From assembly GCA_017465095.1 (NCBI GenBank), contig JAFTWX010000021.1, positions 1 to 61,338 of the forward strand: a stretch of DNA of 61,338 nt, read 5' to 3'. The notes below the pieces were generated by a model. It saw nothing but the letters and a program-made list of their open reading frames with translations, had not been told where the DNA came from and searched no databases. Of this stretch, positions 34,823-44,447 are shown piece by piece (position 1 is the first letter of the stretch; each line of letters starts with the position of its first letter). The stretch is from Lachnospiraceae bacterium. Lineage in GTDB: Bacteria; Bacillota; Clostridia; Lachnospirales; Lachnospiraceae. Both the position numbers and the translations under genes were made by a program.

Positions 34823-35368
34823 ATGGAAAAACAATTTTCAAACATGAGATTAAAAGCAATCTTGAAAATCATCATTCCGCTTTTGGTAATTCCGCTGATT
34901 GTTCTTGTCGTGATGCGGGAGGATTTGGAAACAGCTGAGATAGTTATTGTAGGTTGCACATGGGGGATTGTGGCGCTTATTTATATCGTCAGCGGAATCC
35001 TTACCTTGAGAGACGGCCCGAAGCAGGCGATGGCATACATAAAAAGCTATCCGGGCGGTAGTGATGCTCTGGATGCGGAACTTACGGAGGCAGAGGAGTT
35101 CGGAGGGTTGAAAATCGGACGGGAACATGCCTTTGTCGATGCGTCAGACGGATTTCATATTTTGCCGCTGGATAAGATTGAGAAAGTCTACGTGCGCCAT
35201 CATGGCGAAAACAGAGTAAAAGGAAGGCCGGGCTACTATTATCTTTACATTTCAGCCACACTTCCCGACTGGTCTGAGACGATTAAGGTGTATTATGTGA
35301 GCGGTGACGAAGCCCGTGATACAGAAGTGTATTTGCGACAGCGATGTAATTTGCAGTCGGAAGAATAA
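34823..35368 (+). CDS. Membrane protein with PH-like cytosolic tail, unknown
   Basis: A 181-residue protein of unrecognised family. Two hydrophobic segments (LKIIIPLLVIPLIVLVVM and IVIVGCTWGIVALIYIVSGI) are followed by a 110-residue soluble domain with alternating strands (AFVDASDGFHILPLDKIEKV and later GYYYLYISATLPD), which resembles a bacterial PH-like fold; that resemblance is only a guess. The ribosome site is AGAGAGG, 10 nt before the ATG. It stands alone between the PadR operon terminator and the valS promoter. Confidence 0.65.
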   Translation: MEKQFSNMRLKAILKIIIPLLVIPLIVLVVMREDLETAEIVIVGCTWGIVALIYIVSGILTLRDGPKQAMAYIKSYPGGSDALDAELTEAEEFGGLKIGREHAFVDASDGFHILPLDKIEKVYVRHHGENRVKGRPGYYYLYISATLPDWSETIKVYYVSGDEARDTEVYLRQRCNLQSEE

Positions 35369-35385
35369 CAGAAGACACGCGCTTC

Positions 35386-35414
35386 TTGACAAATTGAGGG
35401 TGTGCGACTATCAT
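35386..35414 (+). promoter_or_regulatory. valS promoter
   Basis: A perfect TTGACA (35386-35391), 17-nt spacer, then TATCAT (35409-35414). The leader to the valS ATG is only about 40 nt, which leaves no room for a T-box riboswitch. Confidence 0.75.
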
Positions 35415-35461
35415 AAATTATGTATGCGAATTGCAAAAATTGACGCACCAAGGAGACAAAA

Positions 35462-38122
35462 ATGAGTAAAGAATTAGCAAAAACATATGACCCACATGGT
35501 ATGGAAGACCGTATCTATGAAAAGTGGCTTGAGAAAAAATATTTCCATGCGGAGGTAGATCACGACAAAAAACCGTTCACGATCGTCATTCCGCCTCCAA
35601 ATATCACAGGTCAGCTCCATATGGGACATGCGCTTGACAATACAATGCAGGATATCCTCATTCGTTTTAAGAGAATGCAGGGATACAATGCCCTTTGGCA
35701 GCCGGGTACCGACCATGCTTCCATTGCGACAGAGGTTAAGATTATTGAGAAATTAAAAGAAGAAGGCATCGACAAAGACGATCTCGGAAGAGACGGATTT
35801 TTGGAGAGAGCCTGGGATTGGAAGAGAGAGTACGGCGGACGTATTATCGAGCAGCTCAAAAAGCTCGGTTCTTCCTGTGACTGGGACAGAGAGCGCTTCA
35901 CCATGGACGAGGGCTGTAACGAAGCCGTTACCGAAGTGTTCTGCAAGATGCATGAAAAAGGATGGATTTACAAGGGCTCCCGTATTATCAACTGGTGTCC
36001 GGTTTGTAATACATCGATTTCCGATGCGGAAGTACAGTATGAGGAGCAGGCAGGCCATTTGTGGCATATCAAATATCCGGTGGTAGATGAAAACGGAGAA
36101 CCGTCTAAGACAGAGTTCCTTACATTTGCAACGACAAGACCTGAGACTATGCTCGGTGACACTGCGGTTGCAATCAATCCGGCAGATGAGAGATATACTT
36201 ATCTGAAGGGAAGACAGGTTTGGTTACCTGTCGTTAACAAAGCGATTCCGGTCGTAGAAGATTCTTACGTTGACATGGAATTCGGTACCGGTGTTGTTAA
36301 GATTACTCCGGCTCATGACCCGAACGACTTCGAGGTTGGAAAACGTCATAACCTTCCGGAAGTTAACATCATGAACGATGATGCTACTATCAACAAAAAC
36401 GGCGGAATTTACGAAGGTATGGACCGTTACGAAGCGCGCGCTGCCATCGTAAAAGAACTGGATAGCCAGGGCTTACTTGTTAAGATTGAAGATTATACCC
36501 ATAATGTAGGAACCCATGACCGTTGTAAAACAACGGTAGAGCCACTCATCAAAAAACAGTGGTTCGTAAAGATGGACGAGCTGATCAAACCGGCTGTAAA
36601 AGCAGTCAAAGACGGTGAGATTAAGCTGGTTCCGGAACGTATGGAAAAGACATATTTCAACTGGACAGACAATATCAGAGACTGGTGTATCTCAAGACAG
36701 CTCTGGTGGGGACACAGAATTCCTGCTTACTACTGTCAGGAGTGCGGCGAAGTCATTGTCGGCAAGGAGATGCCGGATGTTTGTCCGAAATGCGGATGCA
36801 CACGTTTTGAGCAGGATCCGGATACACTGGATACATGGTTTTCATCTGCGCTTTGGCCGTTCTCTACACTGGGCTGGCCGAACATGACAGAAGATTTGAA
36901 ATACTTCTATCCGACCGATGTCCTTGTAACAGGATACGATATCATTTTCTTCTGGGTAATCCGTATGATCTTCTCCGGATTCGAGCAGATGGGTGAGAAA
37001 CCGTTCCATACCGTTCTGTTCCACGGTCTTGTCCGTGACTCACAGGGTAGAAAGATGAGTAAATCTCTTGGCAACGGTATCGATCCGCTTGAGATTATTG
37101 ACCAGTACGGTGCGGATGCACTGAGACTGACATTGATTACAGGTAATGCACCGGGTAACGATATGCGTTTCTACTACGAGAGAGTAGAGGCGAGCCGTAA
37201 CTTTGCAAACAAAGTATGGAATGCTTCCCGTTTCATTATGATGAACATGGAAGGCAAAGAAATTCCTGCAAATGCTGCGGACGGACTGGAGCCGGTAGAT
37301 AAATGGATTCTTTCCAAACTGAACAGTCTGACAAAAGAAGTAACCGACAATATGGAGCACTACGAACTCGGTATCGCAGTGCAGAAAGTATATGACTTCA
37401 TTTGGGATGAGTTCTGCGACTGGTACATTGAGATGGTAAAACCGCGTCTTTACAACAGTGACGATGCGACAAGCCAGAATGCAGCACTTTGGACATTAAA
37501 GACGGTTCTGATCGGAGCCCTGAAGCTCCTTCACCCTTATATGCCGTTTATCACAGAAGAAATCTTCTGCACACTTCAGAATGAAGAAGAGTCTATCATG
37601 ATTTCCGAGTGGCCTGTTTACAACGAGGCTTATGCGTTTGCAAAAGAGGAAAAAGAGATTGAGACGATGAAAGAAGCGGTTCGCGGAATCCGTAACGTGC
37701 GTACTTCCATGAACGTTGCTCCTTCCCGTAAAGCATCCGTATATGTGGTTTCTGACAAAAAAGAAATCTGTGATATCTTCGAAAACGGAAAACTCTTCTT
37801 TGCACCGCTTGCTTATGCGTCTGAGGTACTTATTCAGACAGACAAAGCAGGTATTGCAGACGATGCGGTCAGCGTTGTGATCGACGGGGCAACCCTTTAC
37901 ATTCCGTTTGCAGAGCTTGTAGACCTGAAACAGGAAATTGAGCGTCTCGAGAAGGAAGAAAAGAAACTTTCCGGTGAGATTGCAAGAGCAACGGGAATGC
38001 TTAACAACGAACGTTTCACAAGCAAGGCACCGGCAGAAAAAGTTGCCGAGGAAAGAGCAAAGCTTGAGAAATATACACAGATGCTGGCACAGGTACAGGA
38101 GAGACTGGCACAGCTTAAATAA
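35462..38122 (+). CDS. valS: Valyl-tRNA synthetase
   Basis: An 886-residue class I aminoacyl-tRNA synthetase that charges tRNA-Val. The HIGH motif appears as HMGH (about 57-60) after PPPNITGQL, and KMSKS as [10 protein letters not shown] near residue 530. The editing domain shows [18 protein letters not shown] four-cysteine zinc site (CQECGE then CPKCG) lies around 423-444. A C-terminal coiled coil ([19 protein letters not shown]) matches the tRNA-binding arm of valyl enzymes. It has its own promoter and a weak terminator, and is followed by folC, a frequent Firmicute neighbour. The absence of a T-box is notable compared with many Firmicutes. Confidence 0.97.
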   Translation: MSKELAKTYDPHGMEDRIYEKWLEKKYFHAEVDHDKKPFTIVIPPPNITGQLHMGHALDNTMQDILIRFKRMQGYNALWQPGTDHASIATEVKIIEKLKEEGIDKDDLGRDGFLERAWDWKREYGGRIIEQLKKLGSSCDWDRERFTMDEGCNEAVTEVFCKMHEKGWIYKGSRIINWCPVCNTSISDAEVQYEEQAGHLWHIKYPVVDENGEPSKTEFLTFATTRPETMLGDTAVAINPADERYTYLKGRQVWLPVVNKAIPVVEDSYVDMEFGTGVVKITPAHDPNDFEVGKRHNLPEVNIMNDDATINKNGGIYEGMDRYEARAAIVKELDSQGLLVKIEDYTHNVGTHDRCKTTVEPLIKKQWFVKMDELIKPAVKAVKDGEIKLVPERMEKTYFNWTDNIRDWCISRQLWWGHRIPAYYCQECGEVIVGKEMPDVCPKCGCTRFEQDPDTLDTWFSSALWPFSTLGWPNMTEDLKYFYPTDVLVTGYDIIFFWVIRMIFSGFEQMGEKPFHTVLFHGLVRDSQGRKMSKSLGNGIDPLEIIDQYGADALRLTLITGNAPGNDMRFYYERVEASRNFANKVWNASRFIMMNMEGKEIPANAADGLEPVDKWILSKLNSLTKEVTDNMEHYELGIAVQKVYDFIWDEFCDWYIEMVKPRLYNSDDATSQNAALWTLKTVLIGALKLLHPYMPFITEEIFCTLQNEEESIMISEWPVYNEAYAFAKEEKEIETMKEAVRGIRNVRTSMNVAPSRKASVYVVSDKKEICDIFENGKLFFAPLAYASEVLIQTDKAGIADDAVSVVIDGATLYIPFAELVDLKQEIERLEKEEKKLSGEIARATGMLNNERFTSKAPAEKVAEERAKLEKYTQMLAQVQERLAQLK

Positions 38123-38131
38123 GATTTCAGT

Positions 38132-38164
38132 CAGCCATCGCTAACAGTTAGCGGTGGCTGCTTT
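38132..38164 (+). terminator. Hairpin between valS and folC
   Basis: CAGCCATCGCTAA (38132-38144) pairs with TTAGCGGTGGCTG (38148-38160) over 13 bp with one G-T pair. Only CTTT follows, so read-through into folC is likely and it may attenuate rather than fully stop transcription. Confidence 0.6.
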
Positions 38165-38211
38165 ACGTTGATTTTCGGAAATTACCCATAACAAACCGGA
38201 AGGAATGTCGT

Positions 38212-39540
38212 ATGAATATAACAGAGATGCAGGACTATATCTGCAGCATACAGAAATTTGCAAAAAAGAATACACTGGAACATACAAAGGCATATCTGAA
38301 ACTCCTCGGAAACCCGTGCAAAGATGCAAAGATTATTCACGTGGCGGGAACCAACGGAAAAGGCTCTGTGTGCAACTACCTGCGCGTTTTGCTCGCAGAA
38401 CACGGGTACAGCACCGGAATGTTTGTGTCACCCCATCTTGTGGACATGAGGGAGCGCATCCTTCTGGACGGTGAGATGGTTAGCCGGGAGCAATTTATAG
38501 AGGCATTTAACCGGGTAAAAGAGACGGTGGATACGGCGCTTTCCGGAGCATGCGCTGCAGAAGAACAGAAAGAGAATGTGGAACTTCATCATCCGACCTT
38601 CTTTGAGTTCCTTTTTCTGATGGCTATGGTTGTCTTTGAAAAACAAAAACCGGATTACATTATTTTGGAAACGGGAATGGGCGGAAGGCTGGACGCAACC
38701 AATGTGTTCGATAAGCCACAGCTTACAATTATCACGGAAATCGGCCTGGATCACTGTCAATATCTCGGAGATACGAAGGAACAGATTGCATACGAAAAGG
38801 CTGGTATTATTAAGCCGGGAGTTCCGCTTGTTTATGTCGAACGGGAAAAAACAGTGTCGGAGGTTTTGTCACAGACGGCAGAAAGATGTGGCAGCAGGAT
38901 TTTTGCGGTCGATAAAACAAGAACTTCGAATGTAAATATAAATCACAAAAGCATTGATTTTTCGTATAAATCTAGTTATTATAATAATGTTAGTTGCACT
39001 TTGCCTACGCGGGCATTGTATCAGGTGGAGAATGCGGCGGTCGCACTTACGGCCTTCGAAGTTCTTCTGATGCCGGAACAGATTCAGCCGGTGAAGTTGC
39101 AAAAAGCAGTCCGCAGCATGCACTGGGCAGGCAGAATGGAAGAGATTGCATCTGACGTATATGTGGATGGGGCGCACAATGAAGATGGTATCAAAGCATT
39201 TTTGGAAAGTGTGGCGTCCGTGCCCGGCGACCAAAAGAAGCTGTTGCTTTTTTCGGCGGTGAGCGACAAAGAATATGAAGATATGATAAGACTGGTGGAA
39301 GCATCAGGATTATTTGAAACATATATCATTGCAGGCATTGCGGATGAACGGGGATTGTCCGGTGAGCAGATTATCCGATGTTTTACGCAGACGTCCGGCA
39401 GGGATATTTATTTGTGTGAAAGTGTACAGGAAGCGTATAAGAAAGCACTGGAGTTGAAAAAGGACGGTGTTTTGTATATTGCGGGTTCTCTGTATCTGGC
39501 AGGAGAGATTAAGGCCCTGCTGAAGGAGGAAACAAAATGA
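38212..39540 (+). CDS. folC: Folylpolyglutamate synthase / dihydrofolate synthase
   Basis: A 442-residue Mur-ligase-like enzyme that adds glutamate to dihydropteroate and folates. The ATP loop is VAGTNGKGSVCNYL (about 43-56); ETGMGGRLDATN near 155 and YVDGAHNEDG near 318 are the other family signatures. It probably takes part in folate retention and one-carbon metabolism. AAGGAA precedes the ATG. Its stop overlaps the start of a 49-residue ORF by 4 nt. Confidence 0.95.
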   Translation: MNITEMQDYICSIQKFAKKNTLEHTKAYLKLLGNPCKDAKIIHVAGTNGKGSVCNYLRVLLAEHGYSTGMFVSPHLVDMRERILLDGEMVSREQFIEAFNRVKETVDTALSGACAAEEQKENVELHHPTFFEFLFLMAMVVFEKQKPDYIILETGMGGRLDATNVFDKPQLTIITEIGLDHCQYLGDTKEQIAYEKAGIIKPGVPLVYVEREKTVSEVLSQTAERCGSRIFAVDKTRTSNVNINHKSIDFSYKSSYYNNVSCTLPTRALYQVENAAVALTAFEVLLMPEQIQPVKLQKAVRSMHWAGRMEEIASDVYVDGAHNEDGIKAFLESVASVPGDQKKLLLFSAVSDKEYEDMIRLVEASGLFETYIIAGIADERGLSGEQIIRCFTQTSGRDIYLCESVQEAYKKALELKKDGVLYIAGSLYLAGEIKALLKEETK

Positions 39541-39686
39541 TCAATTTTGAAGAAGAATTAAAGAAATTTCATCCGAGCCTCGAAATTGAGGATGCAGCGG
39601 ATGCGATATACAATCAGGATCTGACCGATATGGCGGATGTACTTGTAGGAATGATCAAAGAGGCAGAAGCAGCAAAGGAAGAATAG
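39537..39686 (+). CDS. Small acidic protein, coupled to folC
   Basis: A 49-residue ORF, too short for common gene-length cutoffs. It begins MINFEEELKKFHPSLEIEDA and ends with KEAEAAKEE. The ATG overlaps the folC stop (ATGA), and AAGGAGG lies 6 nt before it, which is strong support for translation. It is helical and acidic, with no membrane segment or cysteine. Position between folC and the zinc-ribbon/TPR gene implies co-transcription. No family is recognised. Confidence 0.75.
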   Translation: MINFEEELKKFHPSLEIEDAADAIYNQDLTDMADVLVGMIKEAEAAKEE

Positions 39687-39705
39687 ATAGGAATAGGTAA
39701 ACACC

Positions 39706-41208
39706 ATGAAATGTTATAATTGCGGCTGTGACCTGTCCGAAAAAGATTTTTGTACCGGTTGCGGTGTCGATGTAGGTTTATATAAAAGAATCATTCATAT
39801 TTCCAACCGCTATTACAATGACGGTTTAGAAAAAGCAAATGTCCGGGATTTGTCCGGGGCGATTATCAGTCTCAGACAGAGTCTCAAGTTTAATAAAAAT
39901 AATATCGAAGCCAGAAACTTGCTCGGTCTTGTATATTTTGAGATGGGCGAGGTGGTAGCAGCACTTAGCGAGTGGGTTATCAGCAAAAATCTGCGCCCTA
40001 AGAAAAATCTGGCCGATGATTACATTGCGGCGATTCAGAGCAATCCGACCCGTTTGGATACCATTAACCAGACGGTAAAAAAATACAATCTGGCACTTCG
40101 CTACTGTTATCAGGACAGCAAGGACCTTGCGATTATCCAGCTCAAAAAAGTATTGTCGCTGAATCCGCGTCTCGTGCAGGGACATCAGCTGCTTGCACTG
40201 TTGTATATGGATGCAGAACAGTGGGACAAGGCGAAAAAAGAGCTTGTGAAATGTTGCAGGATTGATGCCAACAATACGACGACGCTCACTTACATGAAAA
40301 AAGTAAAATTCATGTTGGAAGGCGGAGATGATTCTGCCGGATCTGTTGTGAAAAAGAGAAAGACAGAGTCGGAAGGTGCGGTGACGTACCAGAGCGGAAA
40401 TGAGACGATTATCCAGCCGCTCAATGTGCGAGAGGGACGCGCCACATCCTCTGTTTTGAATATTATTTTAGGCCTTGTAATCGGAATTGCGGTTACTTAT
40501 TTCCTGATTTTGCCTGCCAAGATTCAGATGGAGCGCAGCGCGATGCAGGAAGAGCTCAAGGTGGTCAGCGAAAATTCGGATGCCAAATCGGCTACGATTT
40601 CAGAGCTGGAACAAAAAGTGGAAGAATTGACAGGCGCAAGAGATTCCCTTCAGAATGAAATCGACGAATACACCGGAGCCAACGGAGAGAGCCGGAAGGC
40701 AGATATCCTTCTGCAGACGGCTACAGACTATCTCCAGAATCCGGAAGATTACGAAACTATTGCCGACACACTCTACGAAGTAGACGTGGAGTACGTGGAA
40801 AATTCGGCATCGGATGCGTACAAACAGCTTTACTACAAGCTGATGGCGCTCGTCGGTGAGAAGGTTGCGGAGACGCTGTATGAAAGCGGAAGCATGTCCA
40901 TCAACCAGGGTGATTACACCACTGCGATTATCGATTTAGAGAAAGCATGGCATTTCTCAGCCAATATGGAAACAACGAATCCGGATATTTTATATGAGTT
41001 AGCACAGGCTTACCAAATGGCAGGAGAGACCGATAAGGCAGCGGATGCTTACAGCCGGATCATGACAGATTATGCAGATTCACAGGCTGCCCGCAAAGCC
41101 GAGGAACGCGTTCAGGAAATGGGCGAATCTGTGACGCAGGGTGCCATGGAGGAAGACGGAGAAGACGCCGGAACGGAAGATGGCGGCGAAGAACCGACGG
41201 AATATTAA
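39706..41208 (+). CDS. Membrane protein with zinc ribbon, TPR repeats and C-terminal TPR domain
   Basis: A 500-residue protein. A CYNCG...CTGCG zinc ribbon lies at 3-19. TPR-like helices follow at about 25-205 (NNIEARNLLGLVYFEMGEVV and RLVQGHQLLALLYMDAEQW). A single membrane segment is near 250-268 (IILGLVIGIAVTYFLIL). Then comes a coiled coil (MQEELKVVSENSDAKSATIS) and an outer region with further TPR units (ALVGEKVAETLYESG, LYELAQAYQMAGETDKAADA). The topology suggests TPR domains on both faces of the membrane, a possible scaffold. The C-terminus is very acidic. It sits just upstream of the spoIIA operon, separated by a terminator. Confidence 0.8.
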   Translation: MKCYNCGCDLSEKDFCTGCGVDVGLYKRIIHISNRYYNDGLEKANVRDLSGAIISLRQSLKFNKNNIEARNLLGLVYFEMGEVVAALSEWVISKNLRPKKNLADDYIAAIQSNPTRLDTINQTVKKYNLALRYCYQDSKDLAIIQLKKVLSLNPRLVQGHQLLALLYMDAEQWDKAKKELVKCCRIDANNTTTLTYMKKVKFMLEGGDDSAGSVVKKRKTESEGAVTYQSGNETIIQPLNVREGRATSSVLNIILGLVIGIAVTYFLILPAKIQMERSAMQEELKVVSENSDAKSATISELEQKVEELTGARDSLQNEIDEYTGANGESRKADILLQTATDYLQNPEDYETIADTLYEVDVEYVENSASDAYKQLYYKLMALVGEKVAETLYESGSMSINQGDYTTAIIDLEKAWHFSANMETTNPDILYELAQAYQMAGETDKAADAYSRIMTDYADSQAARKAEERVQEMGESVTQGAMEEDGEDAGTEDGGEEPTEY

Positions 41209-41235
41209 AATAAAATATAAGGCAATATACAAAAG

Positions 41236-41268
41236 AGAACATGGAAATTCCATGTTCTTTTTTGTTTT
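41236..41268 (+). terminator. Terminator before the spoIIA operon
   Basis: GAACATGGA (41237-41245) pairs with TCCATGTTC (41249-41257) around a 3-nt loop, then TTTTTTGTTTT. It insulates the sporulation operon from the TPR gene. Confidence 0.88.
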
Positions 41269-41297
41269 GTGAATAAATTGTAGAAAGGATGGGAAAA

Positions 41298-41615
41298 ATG
41301 GGAGAAAAAGAAACCTTTGAAATAAGGGAAAATTGTCTGGTTGTCCGTTTGCCGGAGGAACTGGACCATCATGTCGCCGGGGATATCTGCCGCCTGGCCG
41401 ATCATTACATGACGGACGAGAGAGTGCAGCAGATTGTGTTTGATTTCAGCCGGACTCTATTTATGGACAGTTCCGGAATCGGGCTGGTGGCCGGACGCAA
41501 TGAAAAGATTATGTATCTGGGAGGTCGCACCATCATTGCCAATGCGAACCGGCGGATTCGCAAAATGTTTAAAATAGCGGGATTGCAGGAAAAAATCTGC
41601 ATAATGGAGGATTGA
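41298..41615 (+). CDS. spoIIAA: Anti-sigma-F factor antagonist SpoIIAA
   Basis: A 105-residue STAS-domain protein. The ATG at 41298 is chosen because GAAAGGA lies 8 nt before it; the ATG at 41289 lies too close to that site. The conserved phospho-acceptor Ser is in FMDSSGIGLV (about 54-63). In the forespore, unphosphorylated SpoIIAA frees sigma-F from SpoIIAB. It starts the classical three-gene operon. Confidence 0.96.
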   Translation: MGEKETFEIRENCLVVRLPEELDHHVAGDICRLADHYMTDERVQQIVFDFSRTLFMDSSGIGLVAGRNEKIMYLGGRTIIANANRRIRKMFKIAGLQEKICIMED

Positions 41616-41617
41616 AA

Positions 41618-42049
41618 ATGAAAAATGAAATGAAACTGGTCATGGACGCTGTATCGGAAAATGAGGCGTTGGCGAGAATGACGGCTGCAACGTTTTTGGC
41701 GAGGCTGCACCCGACACTGGAGGAACTGGAGGATGTAAAAACAGCCGTTTCGGAAGCGGTGACTAACGCCATCATTCACGGAATGCCCAAAGACAACAAG
41801 GTTTACATAACATGTACGGCAGAAAAGAATATTTTTGCTGTAACCGTGGAGGATCACGGAATCGGAATTGAAAATGTGGAGAAAGCGATGGAACCGTTGT
41901 TTACGACAAAGCCGGAGCAGGAACGGTCAGGTATGGGATTTGCCTTTATGGAGGCGTTCATGGATGAGCTGAAGGTAACTTCTGTTCCCGGGCAGGGAAC
42001 GGTGGTGACAATGGAAAAAGCCATTGGATTTTCCAGGTATGAGGAGTGA
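41618..42049 (+). CDS. spoIIAB: Anti-sigma-F factor SpoIIAB
   Basis: A 143-residue GHKL kinase that binds sigma-F and phosphorylates SpoIIAA. The N box is KTAVSEAVTNAIIHG (about 37-51), followed by VEDHGIGIENV and the G box ERSGMGFAFM. The ATG at 41618 is chosen because GGAGG lies 7 nt before it; a TTG at 41612 is in frame but overlaps that site. It is 2 nt after spoIIAA. Confidence 0.96.
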   Translation: MKNEMKLVMDAVSENEALARMTAATFLARLHPTLEELEDVKTAVSEAVTNAIIHGMPKDNKVYITCTAEKNIFAVTVEDHGIGIENVEKAMEPLFTTKPEQERSGMGFAFMEAFMDELKVTSVPGQGTVVTMEKAIGFSRYEE

Positions 42050-42052
42050 TCT

Positions 42053-42766
42053 ATGGACGATATTCGGTATCTCATTATACAGGCACAAAAGGGAGACAAG
42101 CAGGTCAGAGATACACTGATAGAGGAAAATCTGGGACTGGTACACCATATTGTAAAACGCTTTCTCAATCGGGGATATGATGCTGAGGAACTGTTTCAAA
42201 TCGGCTGCATCGGACTGATGAAAGCGATTGATCATTTTGACACAGAGTACGATGTCAAATTCTCCACCTACGCGGTACCGCTCATTATGGGGGAAATCAA
42301 ACGATTTCTTCGCGACAACGGAATCATCAAAATCTCGCGGACATTGAAGGAGAATGCGTGGAAGATTAAAAATGCCCAAAGGGATTTGGCAGGTCCTACG
42401 GGACGGGAAGTGACCATCGACGAGATTGCGGCGGCGACAGGACTTACGCTGGAAGAGATTATCATGGCGCAGGAGGCCGACATCGAGGTGGAATCATTGT
42501 CGAAGACGGTTTATCAGGGCGACGGAAGCGAAATCAGTCTGGGGGACAAAATTGCAGATGAAAACAACGAGCATGAAAAGTTGCTCAATCATCTGTTCTT
42601 AGAGCAGCTTTTGCAGGCACTTTCCGAGGATGAACGCTATCTGATTAAACTTCGTTATTTTGACAATGTAACCCAGGTGGAAACGGCGAAAGAACTCGGC
42701 ATCAGCCAGGTGCAGGTCAGCCGGCTGGAAAAAAAGATACTGGAAAAAATGAAAAAAATGGGATAA
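42053..42766 (+). CDS. sigF: RNA polymerase sigma-F factor
   Basis: A 237-residue sigma-70-family factor for early forespore genes. Region 2 shows AEELFQIGCIGLMKAIDHFD and KFSTYAVPLIMGEIKRFLRD, and region 4 ends in ETAKELGISQVQVSRLEKKI. GAGGAG precedes the ATG, 3 nt after spoIIAB. The full trio shows that the organism descends from, and probably still is, an endospore former. Confidence 0.97.
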   Translation: MDDIRYLIIQAQKGDKQVRDTLIEENLGLVHHIVKRFLNRGYDAEELFQIGCIGLMKAIDHFDTEYDVKFSTYAVPLIMGEIKRFLRDNGIIKISRTLKENAWKIKNAQRDLAGPTGREVTIDEIAAATGLTLEEIIMAQEADIEVESLSKTVYQGDGSEISLGDKIADENNEHEKLLNHLFLEQLLQALSEDERYLIKLRYFDNVTQVETAKELGISQVQVSRLEKKILEKMKKMG

Positions 42767-42771
42767 AGAGG

Positions 42772-42811
42772 TTGACACAACTGTGAATAGAGTGTATATA
42801 TACATATATAC
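42772..42811 (+). promoter_or_regulatory. Promoter and GntR/YtrA-type operator of the ABC operon
   Basis: A perfect TTGACA (42772-42777), 17-nt spacer, then TATATA (42795-42800). The inverted repeat GTATATAT-ac-ATATATAC (42794-42811) overlaps the -10. A small hairpin GCACCG/CGGTGC follows (42823-42841). The GntR/YtrA-like gene inside the operon is the likely repressor that binds here. Confidence 0.7.
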
Positions 42812-42859
42812 AGTGTATAAACGCACCGGGGAAAACGGTGCACACAGGGGAGTGTCAAC

Positions 42860-43744
42860 ATGAGAAGAGAGATAGAAAATGTAATAGAAGTGAAGCAGCT
42901 TTCGAAGAAGCTCGGCAGTTTTACGCTCGGTGAGATGAGTTTTGAGTTACCTATGGGTTATATTATAGGGCTCATCGGCGAGAATGGTGCGGGTAAGACG
43001 ACGCTGCTTCATTTGCTTTTGGGATTATATCAGCCGGACTCAGGACAGGTAAACGTGCTGGGAGAAAACTATGCGGACCGGGAGGCGGACATCCGGCAGG
43101 AAATCGGATGGGTTTTGCAGGAGCGGTTGTTTGCGGATAACGACAGTCTGCTGGAAAATGCCGATGTGTACGGTGCATATTATGAGAACTACGACAGAGA
43201 GTTGCTTATGGCTTACCTTGAGGAGTTCGGTCTTTCGCCGCAGAAGAAATACCGCAAGCTTTCCAAGGGAGAGGAGCTGAAATTTCAGTTTGCATTTGCG
43301 CTGTCCCACAAACCGAGACTGCTGCTTTTGGATGAAGCGACAGGTAACTTTGACCCGAAGTTCCGGGAGAGATTTCTTGTATATATTAAGGAGTTTATCA
43401 AGGACGGAGATCGGAGTGTACTTTTGGCAACCCATCTGACGCAGGAGCTGGAGCAGATTGCAGACTATATCCTATACATGGAGAAGGGGCGGCTTTTACT
43501 GAATTATGATATTGAAACGCTTCGTTCCCGTTACCGCGTGGTAACCGGAGAGGATTATAAGCTGAAGTTGTTACCGAAGGACAAAGTGATCTGCATGGAA
43601 AAAGGGAAGCTTTCGACGAGGGCACTGATCCGGTATCGCAGGCACTTTACATATGACAAAGAGTTGACGCTTACGGTGCCGACCATTGAGGAAATTATGT
43701 ATTTTATTACAAAGCGGGAAAGGGGATGGGAGTATGAGTTCTAG
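42860..43744 (+). CDS. ABC transporter ATP-binding protein (YtrB-like)
   Basis: A 294-residue ATPase. Walker A is GENGAGKTTLLHLL (about 39-52). The signature region is LSKGEELKFQFAFALSH, weaker than the classic LSGGQ, as in the YtrB group. Walker B is LLLLDEATGNFDP. A C-terminal extension of about 80 residues is present. GGGGAG precedes the ATG. It overlaps the membrane gene at 43734 by 11 nt. The operon resembles B. subtilis ytrABCDEF, linked to cell-wall antibiotic stress and cell-wall thickness, but cargo is unknown. Confidence 0.9.
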   Translation: MRREIENVIEVKQLSKKLGSFTLGEMSFELPMGYIIGLIGENGAGKTTLLHLLLGLYQPDSGQVNVLGENYADREADIRQEIGWVLQERLFADNDSLLENADVYGAYYENYDRELLMAYLEEFGLSPQKKYRKLSKGEELKFQFAFALSHKPRLLLLDEATGNFDPKFRERFLVYIKEFIKDGDRSVLLATHLTQELEQIADYILYMEKGRLLLNYDIETLRSRYRVVTGEDYKLKLLPKDKVICMEKGKLSTRALIRYRRHFTYDKELTLTVPTIEEIMYFITKRERGWEYEF

Positions 43745-44447
43745 AGCAGTGAAAGATTATTTGCGGGCGTTTCGGCTGAAACAGTTTGTGACGGCGGAGA
43801 ATGCGATTTTATATATTTATCTCTTGGTCGGACCGATCTATTTTCTTGACATGCCCGGCCGGGATGCACGTGACATAGCAATGGCGATATATTACTGCGG
43901 AATGATTCCTTTGATTTTGGGGATGACGGGGATGCGCTTAAATCCCATCGGTATGCCGAAGCTGATGTTTTTGTGTCCGATGAGCAGACAGCAGAGAGAG
44001 GAATATGTGAGAGCAAAGTTTTGGGCAAGGTTTTATATTCCGGCAACTTTGTTTGCCGTAGTGCGCATCGTCTTGTGGATTATTTTCCCGGCGCAAGTGT
44101 ATTATTTGCTTCTTGATTTCATGCTTGTCTTTGCAATGCTCGGCGCATCTTTTATGACGCTGACAGGAAGAAACCTGGCGTTGGAAGCAACGGTGAATCA
44201 GCCGAAACTTCTTACGGAAAAGCAAATCAAGGGAGTGGATGTCAAAGGATTGATATCTTTCCTGATAGGAATAGTTGCTTGGTTTGTGGCATCGGCCGGA
44301 GTGGCGGACGGTGAGAAAATACACATTGCGGTCTGGATTGTAACAGTGCTTTTGCTTGTATGGCAGAGTTGGCTCAGTGTAAAAATGCTTGGGAGTGTCA
44401 AGTATTTGATACCGCTTGCATGCGATTATGAAAGGATGAATGTCTGA
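43734..44447 (+). CDS. ABC transporter membrane subunit
   Basis: A 237-residue protein with about six hydrophobic segments (examples: NAILYIYLLVGPIYFLDM, YCGMIPLILGMTG, and FLIGIVAWFVASAG). The ATG at 43734 is chosen because AAAGGGGATGGGAG lies just before it; a longer in-frame start at 43686 would sit deep inside the ATPase gene. It is likely the permease of the preceding ATPase. Its stop overlaps the GntR start (TGATG). Confidence 0.78.
   Translation: MSSRAVKDYLRAFRLKQFVTAENAILYIYLLVGPIYFLDMPGRDARDIAMAIYYCGMIPLILGMTGMRLNPIGMPKLMFLCPMSRQQREEYVRAKFWARFYIPATLFAVVRIVLWIIFPAQVYYLLLDFMLVFAMLGASFMTLTGRNLALEATVNQPKLLTEKQIKGVDVKGLISFLIGIVAWFVASAGVADGEKIHIAVWIVTVLLLVWQSWLSVKMLGSVKYLIPLACDYERMNV

Noticed and set aside
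34645..34938. 97-codon frame after the DUF4097 gene
   Set aside because: It begins inside the terminator hairpin and continues into the true gene at 34823 in another frame; no ribosome site.
35415..35461. T-box leader for valS
   Set aside because: The leader from the promoter to the ATG is about 45 nt and lacks the T-box sequence and antiterminator stem.
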